64,000 nt of DNA from Nocardioides mesophilus (GCF_014395785.1 NZ_CP060713.1:3438501-3502500); one strand, 5' to 3'. Counted from the stretch's first letter, positions 36,479-46,491 are shown. Notes: a model not told the origin generated them from the letters alone. Made by a program: numbers and translations.

Positions 36479-37267
36479 ATGCGCATCGACGTGGTGAGCA
36501 TCTTCCCCGACTACCTGGCGCCGCTGTCGCTGTCGCTCCCGGGCCGGGCCCAGGAGAGCGGCCTGCTCGAGGTACACGTGCACGACCTGCGGGACTGGAC
36601 CCACGACCGGCACCGCACGGTCGACGACACCCCGTACGGCGGCGGGGCCGGCATGGTGATGAAGCCGGAGCCGTGGGGGGAGGCGCTCGAGGCCGTGACC
36701 GGCCGGGGCGCCGGCACGACGAACGACGCGACGGACGGGGCAGACCCCGCCGGGCCGGTGGTCGTGGTGCCGACGCCGTCGGGAGAGCCGTTCTCGCAGG
36801 CGGCCGCCGCCGAGCTGGCGCAGCGGACCCACCTGGTCTTCGCCTGCGGTCGCTACGAGGGCATCGACCAGCGCGTGGTCGACGACGCCCGGACCCGCTG
36901 GGAGGTGCGCGAGGTCTCGATCGGCGACTACGTGCTCAACGGCGGCGAGGTGGCCGCGCTCGTGATGATCGAGGCGGTGGTCCGGCTGCTGCCCGGCTTC
37001 ATGGGCAACCCGGAGTCGCTGGCCGAGGAGTCGCACGGCGTGGAGGGGCTGCTGGAGTACCCCGTCTACACCAAGCCGCCCGAGTGGCGGGGCCTCGAGG
37101 TGCCCGAGGTCCTCTTCTCCGGCCACCACGCCAGGATCGCCCGCTGGCGGCGGGACCAGGCGCTGCGCCGTACCGCACAGCGCCGCCCCGACCTGGTCGC
37201 GCGGCTCGACCCGGACCGGCTCGACGGCCGGGACCGTGAGGTCCTCGCCGATTTCCCCGACGCCTGA
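36479..37267 (+). CDS. trmD: tRNA (guanine-37-N1)-methyltransferase
   Basis: TrmD methylates G37 of tRNAs read by CNN codons and prevents frameshifting. The 262-residue SPOUT-fold protein shows [41 protein letters not shown] and [19 protein letters not shown]. The ATG lies 2 bp after the rimM stop. All family motifs are complete. Confidence 0.97.
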   Translation: MRIDVVSIFPDYLAPLSLSLPGRAQESGLLEVHVHDLRDWTHDRHRTVDDTPYGGGAGMVMKPEPWGEALEAVTGRGAGTTNDATDGADPAGPVVVVPTPSGEPFSQAAAAELAQRTHLVFACGRYEGIDQRVVDDARTRWEVREVSIGDYVLNGGEVAALVMIEAVVRLLPGFMGNPESLAEESHGVEGLLEYPVYTKPPEWRGLEVPEVLFSGHHARIARWRRDQALRRTAQRRPDLVARLDPDRLDGRDREVLADFPDA

Positions 37268-37437
37268 CCGCTGTGGCAGAATCGAGCCTCGATCCGTCGC
37301 GTCGCGACCGCTGCTCCCTCGTGGAGGAGGGTCGGCGGTCCACCTGCCACAGGGGGAGCTCCGCACGACGCCTCCGTCGGGTCGCTCCGTTCCAGAACTG
37401 ACTCCGTGGCTGACCTGTGGCGTCCATGAGGAGAAAC

Positions 37438-37797
37438 ATGACCAACGTCATCGACACGCTCGCCGCTGCCGCCCAGCGCGACGACGTCCCCGCCTTCCGG
37501 GCCGGCGACACGCTCAAGGTCCACGTCAAGGTGGTCGAGGGCAACCGCTCGCGTCTCCAGGTGTTCCAGGGCGTCTGCATCCGCGTCCAGGGCTCCGGCA
37601 TCGGCCGCACGTTCACCGTGCGCAAGGTCTCCTTCGGTGTCGGCGTGGAGCGCACCTTCCCGCTGCACACGCCGATCATCGACCACATCGAGGTCGTCAC
37701 CCGCGGTGACGTCCGTCGCGCGAAGCTGTACTACCTGCGCAACCTGCGCGGCAAGGCGGCCAAGATCAAGGAACGCCGCGACGCGCCCGCCAGCTGA
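37438..37797 (+). CDS. rplS: 50S ribosomal protein L19
   Basis: L19 sits at the interface of the ribosomal subunits. The 119-residue protein contains [28 protein letters not shown] and [23 protein letters not shown] 37438 follows GAGGAG with 6 bases spacing; an in-frame GTG 21 bp upstream is rejected. TGGCAGAAT at 37274-37282 may be the -10 of its own promoter inside the trmD end region. Confidence 0.97.
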   Translation: MTNVIDTLAAAAQRDDVPAFRAGDTLKVHVKVVEGNRSRLQVFQGVCIRVQGSGIGRTFTVRKVSFGVGVERTFPLHTPIIDHIEVVTRGDVRRAKLYYLRNLRGKAAKIKERRDAPAS

Positions 37798-37820
37798 GCA
37801 CCGCAGCTAACCTCGTCCGC

Positions 37821-38561
37821 GTGAGCCCCACGTCCGACGACCGCGACCCCGCCGAACCGGCCCCGGATCACTCCGGGTCCACCCCGGCGGGGTCGTCGGC
37901 TCTGCAGCGGCGTCAGCTGCCGCTCTGGCAGGAGCTCACCCTCCTGCTCGCCGTTGCCCTCGTGCTGGCGGTCGGGATCAAGGCGCTGTTCCTGCAGGCG
38001 TTCTACATCCCCTCCGGCTCGATGAACGACACGCTGGTCCTGAACGACCGGATCCTGGTGCAGAAGGTCTCCTACTGGGGCGACGGCACCCCGCAGCGCG
38101 GCGACATCGTCGTCTTCGACGACCCGGGCGGCTGGCTGGAGGGCTCCGCGTCGTCCCCCGGGACGGCGAGCCCGATCGTCAGGGCGCTCGAGGTGTTCGG
38201 CCTCTATCCCACCGGCGGGCACCTGGTGAAGCGCGTCATCGGCGTGGGCGGCGACCGCGTGCGCTGCTGCGACGGCCGCGGCCGGATCACCGTCAACGAC
38301 GTACCCCTCAACGAGAAGGGCTACCTGGCCGAGGGGGAGAAGCCCTCGCTGATCGACTTCGACGTCGAGGTGGCGCCCGGGTTCGTGTGGGTGCAGGGCG
38401 ACAACCGCTCCAACTCTGCCGACTCGCGCGTGCACCTCGGCGACCCCGGCGGTGGCCAGGTCCCGGTGGAGGACGTCGTCGGCAAGGTGTTCGCAGTGGT
38501 GTGGCCCCTGGCGCACGCCACCACCCTGCACCGGCCGGCCACCTTCGACGCCGTCGGCTGA
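37821..38561 (+). CDS. lepB: Signal peptidase I
   Basis: LepB cleaves signal peptides from exported proteins outside the membrane. The 246-residue protein has a disordered N-terminus, one membrane helix (about residues 38-58) and an outer catalytic domain with the serine in FYIPSGSMND (S67) and the lysine in HLVKRVIGVGGDRV. The box GDNRSNSADSR is also present. It follows rplS by 23 bp. Confidence 0.95.
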   Translation: MSPTSDDRDPAEPAPDHSGSTPAGSSALQRRQLPLWQELTLLLAVALVLAVGIKALFLQAFYIPSGSMNDTLVLNDRILVQKVSYWGDGTPQRGDIVVFDDPGGWLEGSASSPGTASPIVRALEVFGLYPTGGHLVKRVIGVGGDRVRCCDGRGRITVNDVPLNEKGYLAEGEKPSLIDFDVEVAPGFVWVQGDNRSNSADSRVHLGDPGGGQVPVEDVVGKVFAVVWPLAHATTLHRPATFDAVG

Positions 38562-38615
38562 GATGCCGTCCCCGGCACCCGGCCCGCGCGCCGGCCGGGA
38601 CACAATGGGGCTGTC

Positions 38616-39398
38616 ATGACCGAACTTCCCCGTGGCCTGACCGTCCGCCGCGACGCCGGCCTCTACGGCTACGAGCGGGCCCTGCGCCGCGCCGGCCTCG
38701 AGCCGGTCGCCGGCGTCGACGAGGCCGGCCGAGGAGCCTGCGCGGGTCCCCTGGTCGCGGCCGCCGTGATCCTGCCCGACGGCCGGCGGGGGCAGGTCCC
38801 CGGCCTCGCCGACTCCAAGCTGCTGACGGCCCGTGCCCGCGAGCGCTGCTACGAGCAGGTGCTGCTGCGGGCCGCGGCCTGGTCGGTGGTCGTCATCGAG
38901 CCGGAGGAGTGTGACCGGCTCGGGATGCACGTGGCCAACCTGGAGGCGCTGCGGCGGTGCACCGCGCTGCTCGACGTCCGCCCGGCGTACGTCCTCACCG
39001 ACGGCTTCCCCGTCGACGGCCTGCAGGCCCCTGGGCTCGCGGTCTGGAAGGGCGACCGGGTGGCGGCCTGCATCGCCGCGGCCTCGGTGGTCGCCAAGGT
39101 CACCCGGGACCGGATCATGGGTGAGCTGCACGAGCGCTACCCGGTCTACGACTTCGCGACCCACAAGGGCTACATCACCGAGACCCACACCGCGGCGCTG
39201 CGGCAGCACGGACCCTGCGAGATCCACCGGCGCCGGTTCGTCAACGTACGTCGGGTGGAGGGCGCGTCCCTGACCGTCGCCGGGACCGGGCTGGACGACA
39301 ATGGTGCCGACGAGCCCGACAACGACCCGGTCACCGAGCGTGACCCCGGCAACGACCACGGCCTCCTGCAGGCCGGTGACTTGGAGAGTGTCCGATGA
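38616..39398 (+). CDS. rnhB: Ribonuclease HII
   Basis: RNase HII removes ribonucleotides incorporated into DNA. The 260-residue protein has the catalytic motif VDEAGRGACAGPL (Asp35, Glu36) and the further acid in YVLTDGFPVDG, then DFATHKGYIT. A C-terminal extension of about 40 acidic residues (NDPVTERDPGNDHG) goes beyond the usual end. The stop overlaps the DUF2469 start (ATGA). Confidence 0.95.
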   Translation: MTELPRGLTVRRDAGLYGYERALRRAGLEPVAGVDEAGRGACAGPLVAAAVILPDGRRGQVPGLADSKLLTARARERCYEQVLLRAAAWSVVVIEPEECDRLGMHVANLEALRRCTALLDVRPAYVLTDGFPVDGLQAPGLAVWKGDRVAACIAAASVVAKVTRDRIMGELHERYPVYDFATHKGYITETHTAALRQHGPCEIHRRRFVNVRRVEGASLTVAGTGLDDNGADEPDNDPVTERDPGNDHGLLQAGDLESVR

Positions 39399-39703
39399 GC
39401 GCCGAGGATCTCGAGAAGTACGAGACCGAGATGGAGCTCCACCTCTACCGCGAGTACCGCGACGTGGTGGGCATCTTCAAGTACGTCGTCGAGACCGACC
39501 GGCGCTTCTACCTCTGCAACCAGGTCGAGGTGAAGGCGCGCACCGAGGCCGGTGACGTGTTCTTCGAGGTCACGATGACCGACGCCTGGGTGTGGGACAT
39601 GTACCGACCGGCCCGGTTCGCCAAGAACGTCAAGGTGCTCACGTTCAAGGACGTGAACGTCGAGGAGCTCGCCCCCGCGGAGATCGAGCCTCCCAAGGCC
39701 TGA
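39395..39703 (+). CDS. DUF2469 family protein
   Basis: A 102-residue protein of an actinobacterial family of unknown function, with MSAEDLEKYETEMELHLYRE, the aromatic-rich middle and a WVWDMYRPARFAKNVKV segment. The family is near-universal in actinobacteria and sits next to rnhB, as here. The only strong clue is conservation. Confidence 0.92.
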   Translation: MSAEDLEKYETEMELHLYREYRDVVGIFKYVVETDRRFYLCNQVEVKARTEAGDVFFEVTMTDAWVWDMYRPARFAKNVKVLTFKDVNVEELAPAEIEPPKA

Positions 39704-39831
39704 CCCGGGTCGGGCACCGCCGCGCCGGGTTCCGTCCCCAGCGCCACACCGTCGGCACCTGTCCACAGCGACGGCCACCGCCACCCGCCGCACCCCCACC
39801 CGAGGGCACCCTCGGGTCAGGAGGTGGGCGG

Positions 39832-40215
39832 ATGAGCGAGACGACCGAGCAGGCCCGCGCGGCGCGGGGCAGGAGCCTGGGGGAGTACGGCGAGGCCTGC
39901 GCCGCACGGCACCTGGTCGACGGCGGGATGGTGGTCCTCGACCGGAACTGGCGCTGCGACCTCGGCGAGATCGACCTCGTGCTGCGGGACGGCCGCGTGC
40001 TCGTGGTCTGCGAGGTGAAGACCCGGACGTCGGCCCGCTTCGGTCATCCCGTGGAGGCGGTCGGCGAGCAGAAGGCGCGGCGGCTCCGCCGGCTCGCGGC
40101 CCGCTGGCTGGCCGAGCACCCGCTGCGGCCGGCCGAGGTGCGCCTCGACGTGGTCGGCGTGCTCGTGACCGGCTCCGGCGCCCCCGAGATCGAGCACGTG
40201 CAGGGGGTGGGCTGA
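39832..40215 (+). CDS. YraN/UPF0102 nuclease-fold protein
   Basis: A 127-residue protein of the YraN (UPF0102) family, which has a restriction-endonuclease-like fold. The putative active-site residues are in GEIDLVLRDGRVLVVCEVKTR (Asp, Glu, x, Lys arrangement). Cellular role is unclear; the gene cluster with comM and dprA suggests DNA uptake or repair. AGGAGG lies 11 bases before the ATG. Confidence 0.9.
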   Translation: MSETTEQARAARGRSLGEYGEACAARHLVDGGMVVLDRNWRCDLGEIDLVLRDGRVLVVCEVKTRTSARFGHPVEAVGEQKARRLRRLAARWLAEHPLRPAEVRLDVVGVLVTGSGAPEIEHVQGVG

Positions 40216-40216
40216 G

Positions 40217-41815
40217 GTGAGCTTCGCGACCGCCCGGACGATCACCCTCGACGGCGCCGACGGCCACCTCGTCGACGTCCAGGTCGACCTCGCGCAGGGG
40301 GTGGTCAAGACGGCGCTGGTGGGGCGCCCCGACGCCGCGATCACCGAGGCGCGTGACCGCTGCCGGGCCGCGGTCATCAACAGCAGGTTCGAGTGGCCCA
40401 GCACCCGCCGGGTGACGATCCTGCTCTCGCCGGCCGACCTGCCCAAGCGGGGCTCGCACTTCGACCTCGCGATCGCCGTCGCGGTGATCGCCGCGCACGA
40501 GAAGCGCGCGAAGCTCAAGGCAGCGCTCGAGGGCGTCGTGTTCCTCGCCGAGCTGACCCTCGACGGGCGGCTGCGGGCGGTGCCCGGCGTGCTGCCGATG
40601 ACGATGGCGGCGCGCTCGCGCGGCATCACCCGGGTGGTGGTGCCCGAGCCCCAGCGCGAGGAGGCCGCGCTGGTCCCGGGGGTGGACGCGGTCGGCGCCC
40701 GGTCCCTGGCCCAGGTCGTGGCGCTGCTCTCCGGGGAGCCGCTGCCCACGGCCGCACCGGTGGAGCCGCTGGCGACCAAGAGGCTGCTCAGCTGGCGGGG
40801 GGACCGGCGCACCGAGGACCTCGACATGGCCGACGTGCTGGGCATGGCCGACGCCCGCTACGCCCTCGAGGTCGCCGCCGGCGGCGGTCACCACCTGCTC
40901 CTCTCCGGGCCCAAGGGAGCCGGGAAGACCACGTTGGCGGAGCGGCTCCCGGGTTTGCTGCCCGACCTGCCCTTGGAGGAGGCGCTCGAGCTGACGGCCG
41001 TCTACTCGCTCGCAGGTGGGCTTCCTCCGGGCCAGGCGCTGCTGACGCGGCCGCCGTTCCGCGCCCCGCACCACTCCGCGACTCGTGCCAGCGTGCTCGG
41101 CGGCGGCAAGGGGCGGGTCCATCCCGGCGAGATCAGCCGGGCGCACCACGGCGCGCTGTTCCTCGACGAGTTCCCGCTCTTCACCTCCGACATCGTCGAG
41201 GGGCTCCGCGAGCCGCTGGAGAGCGGCGAGGTGACGATCGCCCGAGGCGAGGAGGCGGCCACCTTTCCGGCACGGGCGATGGTGGTGCTGGCCTGCAACC
41301 CCTGCCCCTGCGGGGACTACCACCCGCAGAACCCGGAGCACCACTGCACGTGCAGCGAGGTGGCCCGGCGGGAGTACCGCCGCAAGCTCACCGGCCCGGT
41401 GATCGACCGGATCGACATCACCCGACACATCGAGCCGGTGCGCCCGCACGAGCTGGCGGATCCGTTGGCCAGTCCGGAGCCGTCCGAGGCGATCCGGGCC
41501 CGGGTGGCTGCCGCCCGCGCCCGGCAACGCGAGCGGTACGACGGCACGCCCTGGCGGCTGAACGCCGACGTCCCGGGCCCGGCGCTCCGCGCGACCTGGC
41601 CGCTGACGAGCCCGGCGGCGGCCCTGCTCGACGCCCAGGTGCGCGACGGCCGGCTGACCAGGCGCGGCGCCACCCGGGTGCACCGTCTGGCCTGGACGGT
41701 GAGCGACCTGTCCGCTGCGAGTCGTCCCGACCTCGACGAGGTGGAGACGGCGCTGCGGCTGCGCAGCGGCGCTCCGTTGCTGCTGGCCAGCCTCCCGTCG
41801 GGGGCGTCTGCATGA
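40217..41815 (+). CDS. comM: YifB/ComM-type AAA ATPase (Mg-chelatase-like)
   Basis: ComM is a hexameric helicase that branch-migrates DNA during natural transformation. The 532-residue protein has an N-terminal Lon-like domain (MSFATARTITLDGADGHLV), the Walker A motif GPKGAGKTTLAERL (near residue 232), Walker B LFLDEFPLF, and NPCPCGDY with the conserved cysteines. GTG 40217 is adjacent to the yraN stop. Together with dprA it suggests competence functions, although most com genes lie elsewhere. Confidence 0.93.
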   Translation: MSFATARTITLDGADGHLVDVQVDLAQGVVKTALVGRPDAAITEARDRCRAAVINSRFEWPSTRRVTILLSPADLPKRGSHFDLAIAVAVIAAHEKRAKLKAALEGVVFLAELTLDGRLRAVPGVLPMTMAARSRGITRVVVPEPQREEAALVPGVDAVGARSLAQVVALLSGEPLPTAAPVEPLATKRLLSWRGDRRTEDLDMADVLGMADARYALEVAAGGGHHLLLSGPKGAGKTTLAERLPGLLPDLPLEEALELTAVYSLAGGLPPGQALLTRPPFRAPHHSATRASVLGGGKGRVHPGEISRAHHGALFLDEFPLFTSDIVEGLREPLESGEVTIARGEEAATFPARAMVVLACNPCPCGDYHPQNPEHHCTCSEVARREYRRKLTGPVIDRIDITRHIEPVRPHELADPLASPEPSEAIRARVAAARARQRERYDGTPWRLNADVPGPALRATWPLTSPAAALLDAQVRDGRLTRRGATRVHRLAWTVSDLSAASRPDLDEVETALRLRSGAPLLLASLPSGASA

Positions 41816-42960
41816 GCGACCGGCTGGCCCGGGTCGCTCTGAGCAGGCTCAGCGAGCCCGGTGACCTGAGGCTGCGGCGGGTGGTCCGCGAGCTGGGGGC
41901 GGTCCGGGTCCACGACCTGCTCCGCGAGGAGCACGACGTCCGCGGCGTCTACGCCGACGTGGCCGAGCGGCTGCGGGGGCTCGACCCCGAGCGGGAGCTG
42001 GAGCAGGCGGCCGGGCGCGGGATCCGGTTCGTCTGCCCCGGCGACGCCGAGTGGCCGGACCAGCTCGCCGCCCTGGACGCTGCCGGTGACGTGAACGGCC
42101 GCGGCGGCGAGCCGCTGGGGCTGTGGGTCCGGGGTCCGCTCGACCTCGCCGCGGTGACCGACCAGGCGCTGGCCGTGGTCGGCTCGCGGTCGGCGACGAC
42201 GTACGGTGCCGATGTCGCCGGGCAGATCGCCTGCGAGGCGGCCGGCGCCGGCTTCGCCGTGGTCTCCGGGGCGGCCTTCGGCATCGACGTCGCCGCGCAC
42301 CGGGGGGCACTCGCCGGGCGTGGACCGACCGTCGCGGTGCTCGCCTGCGGGGTCGACCGCGCCTATCCCGCGGCGCACCGCACCGTCCTCGACTACATCG
42401 CCGGGACGGGACTCCTGGTCAGCGAGCTCCCTCCGGGCTGCGCCCCGACCAGGCTCCGGTTCCTCAGTCGCAACCGGGTCATCGCGGCGCTGTCCCGGGG
42501 GACCGTGGTGGTCGAGGCCGCGGTGCGCAGTGGCGCCCTCAACACCGCCCACTGGGCCAACCGGATGGGACGGATCGTGATGGGGGTCCCTGGGCCGGTG
42601 ACCAGCGCTCCGTCGGCCGGAGTGCACGACCTGATCCGCCGGGGCGAGGCGCAGCTGGTCACCGGCGGCGCGGACGTGCTCGAGCTGGTCGCCGCGGTGG
42701 GCGACCATCTCGCGCCGGTCCCCCGGGGGGAGGAGCGGGTCGACGACCGGCTGTCCCTGGCGGTCCGGCAGGTCCTCGACGCGGTGCCGGTCGCCCGGCC
42801 GGCCGGCGAGACCTCGATCGCCCGCACCGCAGGGCTCTCCGTCCATGCGGTCGAGCAGGCGCTGCGCCGGCTGCGCGGTGCCGGTCTCGTCGAGCGGGTC
42901 GACCACGGGTGGCGGCGGACCCCCGACACGGTCTCCTCGCCGGAGGCGCCCGCGTCCTGA
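41812..42960 (+). CDS. dprA: DNA processing protein DprA
   Basis: DprA binds incoming single-stranded DNA and loads RecA during transformation. The 382-residue protein has an N-terminal helical part and a Rossmann-like DprA domain with [30 protein letters not shown] and [20 protein letters not shown], and a winged-helix C-terminus ([30 protein letters not shown]). The ATG overlaps the comM stop. It is the last gene of the yraN-comM-dprA group. Confidence 0.96.
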   Translation: MSDRLARVALSRLSEPGDLRLRRVVRELGAVRVHDLLREEHDVRGVYADVAERLRGLDPERELEQAAGRGIRFVCPGDAEWPDQLAALDAAGDVNGRGGEPLGLWVRGPLDLAAVTDQALAVVGSRSATTYGADVAGQIACEAAGAGFAVVSGAAFGIDVAAHRGALAGRGPTVAVLACGVDRAYPAAHRTVLDYIAGTGLLVSELPPGCAPTRLRFLSRNRVIAALSRGTVVVEAAVRSGALNTAHWANRMGRIVMGVPGPVTSAPSAGVHDLIRRGEAQLVTGGADVLELVAAVGDHLAPVPRGEERVDDRLSLAVRQVLDAVPVARPAGETSIARTAGLSVHAVEQALRRLRGAGLVERVDHGWRRTPDTVSSPEAPAS

Positions 42961-43136
42961 GCGCGGTCCCGCCCGTCCGCCCCCACGCCCCACCGCGGTC
43001 CCGCCCCGCGCCGCCCGCCCCGCCCCACCGCCCGCCGCCCGCCGCGCTGGTCCCGCCGCGACCGCGCCTCGCCTCGCCGCGCCGCCCAGCGCCGCCGCGC
43101 CGCGCCTCCTACCGCCGCCGCGCCGCGCCTCCCAGC

Positions 43137-43218
43137 GCCGCCGAACACCATGGTCCCGTGGTGTTCTGATGCTTCCCATGGCAGACAGCCCATGGGAAGC
43201 GTCAAACTCCCTGGGGAA
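43137..43218. repeat. Double-hairpin repeat, first copy (82 bp)
   Basis: It contains hairpin A, GAACACCA (43143-43150) with TGGTGTTC (43159-43166), and hairpin B, TGATGCTTCCCATGG (43167-43181) with CCATGGGAAGCGTCA (43190-43204), a 15-bp stem with one G-T pair and an 8-base loop. It ends with CTCCCTGGGGAA. The second copy 144 bp away differs at a single base. Confidence 0.9.
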
Positions 43219-43280
43219 GCCGAGCCGTCGCCGCGCCGGGCCTCCCGCCGCCGCCTCGCCGCCCAGCGCCGCCGCGCCGC

Positions 43281-43362
43281 GCCGCCGAACACCATGGTCC
43301 CGTGGTGTTCTGATGCTTCCCATGGCAGACGGCCCATGGGAAGCGTCAAACTCCCTGGGGAA
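43281..43362. repeat. Double-hairpin repeat, second copy (82 bp)
   Basis: 81 of 82 bases match 43137-43218; the one difference is in the loop of hairpin B (cagacagc versus cagacggc). Both copies have the same orientation. See the first copy for the hairpin arms. Confidence 0.9.
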
Positions 43363-43480
43363 CCCCAGGCGCCGTGCCGGCCCGCCGTTTCCGCGCACAG
43401 CCATGCCAGACGCACACCGTCACCAGGGCAGGGCGGCGCGCCCACCGGTGAACCGGCAGCCGCGGTTCTACCCTCGGGGC

Positions 43481-44437
43481 ATGGGTGAGCCCGAGGAGGA
43501 CGAGCCGCAGGCAGTCGCCGCCGGGCTGCCAGAGGCGATGGCTGCGGTGCTCGCCGACTACGAGCGGCACCTCCTCTCGGAGCGTGACCTGACCGAGCAC
43601 ACGGTGCGGGCCTACCTCGGCGACGTCGCCGCCATGCTGGAGCACGCCCATCGCCTGGGACACCGAGACGTCTGCACGCTGGATCTCCGGACGCTCCGCA
43701 GCTGGCTGGCCCAGCAGCAGGTGCTGGGACGCGCCCGCACCACGCTGGCCCGGCGCGCCACAGCGGTGCGGGTGTTCACCTCCTGGGCGCACCGGACCGG
43801 GCTGGCCCAGACGGACGCAGGGGCGCTGCTCGGCTCGCCGAAGGCACGGCGCACGCTGCCGGCGGCGCTGCGGGCCGACGAGGCGCGCGCCCTGCTGGAA
43901 GCGGCAGCGGTCCACGCCGACGACGGCAGTCCGCTGGGTCTGCGGGACGTTGCGCTGCTCGAGATGCTCTACGCCACCGGGATCCGGGTCGGTGAGCTCT
44001 GCGGCCTCGACCTCGACGACGTCGACCGGGAGCGGCGGGTCGTGCGGGTGCTCGGCAAGGGGCGCAAGGAGCGCACCGTGCCGTTCGGGGTGCCGGCGGA
44101 GCGGGCGCTCGACGCCTGGGTGCACCGGGGTCGACCCCGGCTGGTGGCGGACGACTCCGGGTCGGCGCTCTTCCTGGGCGCCCGAGGCCGCCGACTCGAC
44201 CAGCGAGCCGTCCGGACGGTGGTGCACCGACGCCTCGCCGAGGTGCCTGGCGCCCCCGACCTGGGGCCGCACGGGCTGCGCCACACCGCCGCCACGCACC
44301 TGTTGGAAGGGGGCGCGGACCTACGCAGCGTGCAGGAGCTGCTCGGTCACGCCTCGCTGGCCACCACGCAGATCTACACGCACGTCACCAACGAGCGGCT
44401 GCGGCAGGCCTACCGGCAGGCGCACCCGCGAGCGTGA
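43481..44437 (+). CDS. xerC: Tyrosine recombinase XerC
   Basis: XerC with XerD resolves chromosome dimers at dif. The 318-residue protein has an N-terminal SAM-like domain (from about residue 25) and a catalytic domain with ATGIRVGEL (Arg), [10 protein letters not shown] (Lys), [12 protein letters not shown] (His-x-x-Arg), [13 protein letters not shown] (His and the nucleophile Tyr). The ATG at 43481 was chosen because upstream in-frame codons fall in the repeat region. No transposon or phage genes adjoin, which supports a housekeeping XerC. Confidence 0.93.
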   Translation: MGEPEEDEPQAVAAGLPEAMAAVLADYERHLLSERDLTEHTVRAYLGDVAAMLEHAHRLGHRDVCTLDLRTLRSWLAQQQVLGRARTTLARRATAVRVFTSWAHRTGLAQTDAGALLGSPKARRTLPAALRADEARALLEAAAVHADDGSPLGLRDVALLEMLYATGIRVGELCGLDLDDVDRERRVVRVLGKGRKERTVPFGVPAERALDAWVHRGRPRLVADDSGSALFLGARGRRLDQRAVRTVVHRRLAEVPGAPDLGPHGLRHTAATHLLEGGADLRSVQELLGHASLATTQIYTHVTNERLRQAYRQAHPRA

Positions 44438-44767
44438 GCATCGGTTCCCGGACGGAGCTGATCCATGCCGGGCGGCTGGCTGCTCAACCAGACCCGGCAC
44501 GGACCGCTCTCCGTCCGCGGGGGCGCGGCCGGAAACCACGGCGTCGCACAGGGTCTGGATGCAACGTCTCCATGACATCACAAGAGGCGTCCGCGCGCTT
44601 CCACCCGAGCGGGGCGCCGGATGAGGGCTACCCCGGTCGAAGGGATCGAAGACGTCGCCCATCGGGCGGGCAGTTCCGATCGGGGGTGCTGGACCAGCCC
44701 GCACCGGCCATTGACCCTCGATCCCGAGCCCGACTTCGATGGAGTCTCCCACCACGAGGAGGCTGCC
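44438..44767. other. Intergenic region without visible genes
   Basis: Between xerC and the GYD gene I see no frame with a ribosome site. ACGAGGAGG precedes the GYD start. TTGACC at about 44712 has no convincing -10. Confidence 0.5.
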
Positions 44768-45091
44768 ATGGCCAAGTACCTGCTCAAGGTCTCGTACTCC
44801 GCACAGGGACTGAAGGGCGTCATGAAGAGCGGCGGCACCAGCCGGGTCAAGGCGGTGGAGCATGCGCTCGCGGGTGTCGGGGGATCGCTCGAGTCGTTCT
44901 ACTTCGCGTTCGGCGGTGACGACGTCTACGTGATCGCCGACGTACCCGACCACGCCGCAGCGATGGCGATGGCCGCTGCAGTGGCCAGCTCGGGCGCGAT
45001 CAGCAGCTACGAGACGGTGGTCCTGCTCTCGCCCTCGGAGGTCGACGACGCCATGAAGGTCGCCGTCGACTACGCCCCGCCTGGTTCCTGA
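44768..45091 (+). CDS. GYD-domain protein
   Basis: A 107-residue GYD-family protein: MAKYLLKVSYSAQGLKGVMKSGG at the start and FAFGGDDVYVIADVPDH in the middle. GYD proteins are small ferredoxin-like dimers of unknown role. GAGGAGG precedes the ATG by about 7 bases. It stands alone between xerC and a minus-strand peptidase. Confidence 0.85.
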   Translation: MAKYLLKVSYSAQGLKGVMKSGGTSRVKAVEHALAGVGGSLESFYFAFGGDDVYVIADVPDHAAAMAMAAAVASSGAISSYETVVLLSPSEVDDAMKVAVDYAPPGS

Positions 45092-45200
45092 CGTCGGCTG
45101 GGGCCAGTGGCTGCCGCGGCACCCGGGCCCGCGGTCCCATCGCCGGTGCCCTCGGGCTGCCCGCGCAGCTGCGGGACTTCCGGGGAAGCACCGTCAGCAC

Positions 45201-46085
45201 TCAGAACACGACGGCCGGGGTGAGGCCGGCCGTGCCGGCCCCCGGGAGGTGAGCAAGTAGCCGGACAGGTCCCGCACCGACCAGCACCAGCGGGTTCTCG
45301 TAGACCTTGCCGCGCAGGAGTCCCCAGTGCAGGCAGGCGGCGGGGAGGCAGTGCGACCCGAGCATCTGCAGCCGCCCCAGGAGGGAACCCGTCTCGACCA
45401 CGTCCCCGACGCGGACCGTCGCGGCGACCGGTTGGTACGTCGTGCGGAAGTCACCGTGGTCCACGACGACCACCCCGACCCCGGCGAGAGGACCAGCGAA
45501 CGTCACGGTCCCGCTCAGAGCGGCGCGGACCGGCTGACCCACGGCGCCGGCCAGGTCGACGCCGCGGTGACCCGACGACCACGGTTGCGCCGGAGGGTCG
45601 AACCCCGCCACCACGGCAGGGGCCGGCGACAGCGGCCACGTGCCCGTGGCCGATGCACTGCTCGCGGTTGCGTTGCCGCCCGCCCGAGTCGGGAGCCACG
45701 ACAGCGGGGAGGGCGACCTCACGGTGTGCTCGACGGCAGACCGGCGCGCGCCCGATCCCGTCCCCGAGCTCACCGTCGCGACGGTGGCTGAACGGGCTGG
45801 TCGGGGCTCGAAGGACGCGGCCGGTGCGGCGACGGCCAGCTGCAGGAGCGTTCCGAGCGCCACGGCCGCCCCGAGCAGACGACCTCGCGGGACGGTCCGC
45901 CGGAGCGACCTGCCTGGTGCGTCGGGCCGGCGGATGCGCCGGACCCGGCGGCCGGGGCGGGCACTGCGGGCCGGGGCACCACGGGCCGGACGGGCACGGT
46001 GGTGCGGGCGGGCGCCGTGGGCCGGGGCACCGGGGGCGGGGCGGGCTCGGGAGACGAGCGGGGTGCTGGAGTGTGGCGCGGTCAT
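45201..46085 (-). CDS. M23-family peptidoglycan metallopeptidase
   Basis: A 294-residue LytM-type endopeptidase or LytM-domain regulator. It has a very Arg-rich N-terminus, a hydrophobic export segment (about 70-88) ending AAPAAS, and the M23 domain (about 170-285) with HRGVDL (zinc His and Asp), HGDFRTTYQPV and LHWGLL (second zinc His). GGTGGAG precedes ATG 46085. The zinc ligands are present, so it may be catalytic. It is divergent from rpsB. Confidence 0.9.
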   Translation of the reverse strand: MTAPHSSTPLVSRARPAPGAPAHGARPHHRARPARGAPARSARPGRRVRRIRRPDAPGRSLRRTVPRGRLLGAAVALGTLLQLAVAAPAASFEPRPARSATVATVSSGTGSGARRSAVEHTVRSPSPLSWLPTRAGGNATASSASATGTWPLSPAPAVVAGFDPPAQPWSSGHRGVDLAGAVGQPVRAALSGTVTFAGPLAGVGVVVVDHGDFRTTYQPVAATVRVGDVVETGSLLGRLQMLGSHCLPAACLHWGLLRGKVYENPLVLVGAGPVRLLAHLPGAGTAGLTPAVVF

Positions 46086-46491
46086 CGCTCCACCCTGGCC
46101 CTGGGCGCAGGCTGGGCCGGTGACCACGGCTGGCCCGGGGGAGGACCGGCCGGAGCGACGTCCTGGGGACGAAATCCGGCCCGACCCGCGGATTAGCGGC
46201 TCCCGGCGGCGTCGGGCTAGAATCACCGCAGCGACCCGTCTGTGCGGGTCGACTTCGCACGCCCGTCTCCGTGTCGGGCCGTCGGAACCGGGTCACCGGT
46301 CGAGGCGGACCATCGCGGGTGCCGTCCCTCAGTCTTCCAGGCTCCAGCCCGGGAGTCCGGCCGGCACTGGGCGTCAGGGCAGGCGGCACCCGCTCGCCTG
46401 CGACAACTGAGAGAAGACCTGGTCCGGTGCGCCCAGCGGTCACCCGCTGCGCACTGACACCCGGTCACGACTGAAAGAGGGATCGACAGCC
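46086..46491 (+). promoter_or_regulatory. rpsB upstream region with candidate promoter and leader
   Basis: The 406-base divergent gap contains TAGAAT (46218-46223), a plausible -10 for rpsB, and an approximately 260-base untranslated leader. The leader has a hairpin CGACCCG-tctgtg-CGGGTCG (about 46232-46251) just after the expected start. S2 commonly autoregulates through its own leader, so this region may be an S2-binding site; that is inference. AAAGAGGGA precedes the ATG. Confidence 0.35.

Larger units (their letters stand above)
42961..43480. other. GC-rich intergenic region with hairpin repeats
   Basis: This 520-base gap consists of very low-complexity C/G-rich sequence (CCGCC-type) and two near-identical 82-bp units, 43137-43218 and 43281-43362. 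Frames through it are shadows of the repeat and of the GC-rich stretches; no gene is seen. Confidence 0.6.

Noticed and set aside
43137-43362. CRISPR array
   Set aside because: Only two units, both palindromic and 82 bp long, with a low-complexity spacer; no cas genes nearby.
42845-43480. N-terminal extension of XerC through the repeat region
   Set aside because: The residues are Arg/Pro/Ala low complexity and encode the hairpin repeats; XerC starts at 43481.
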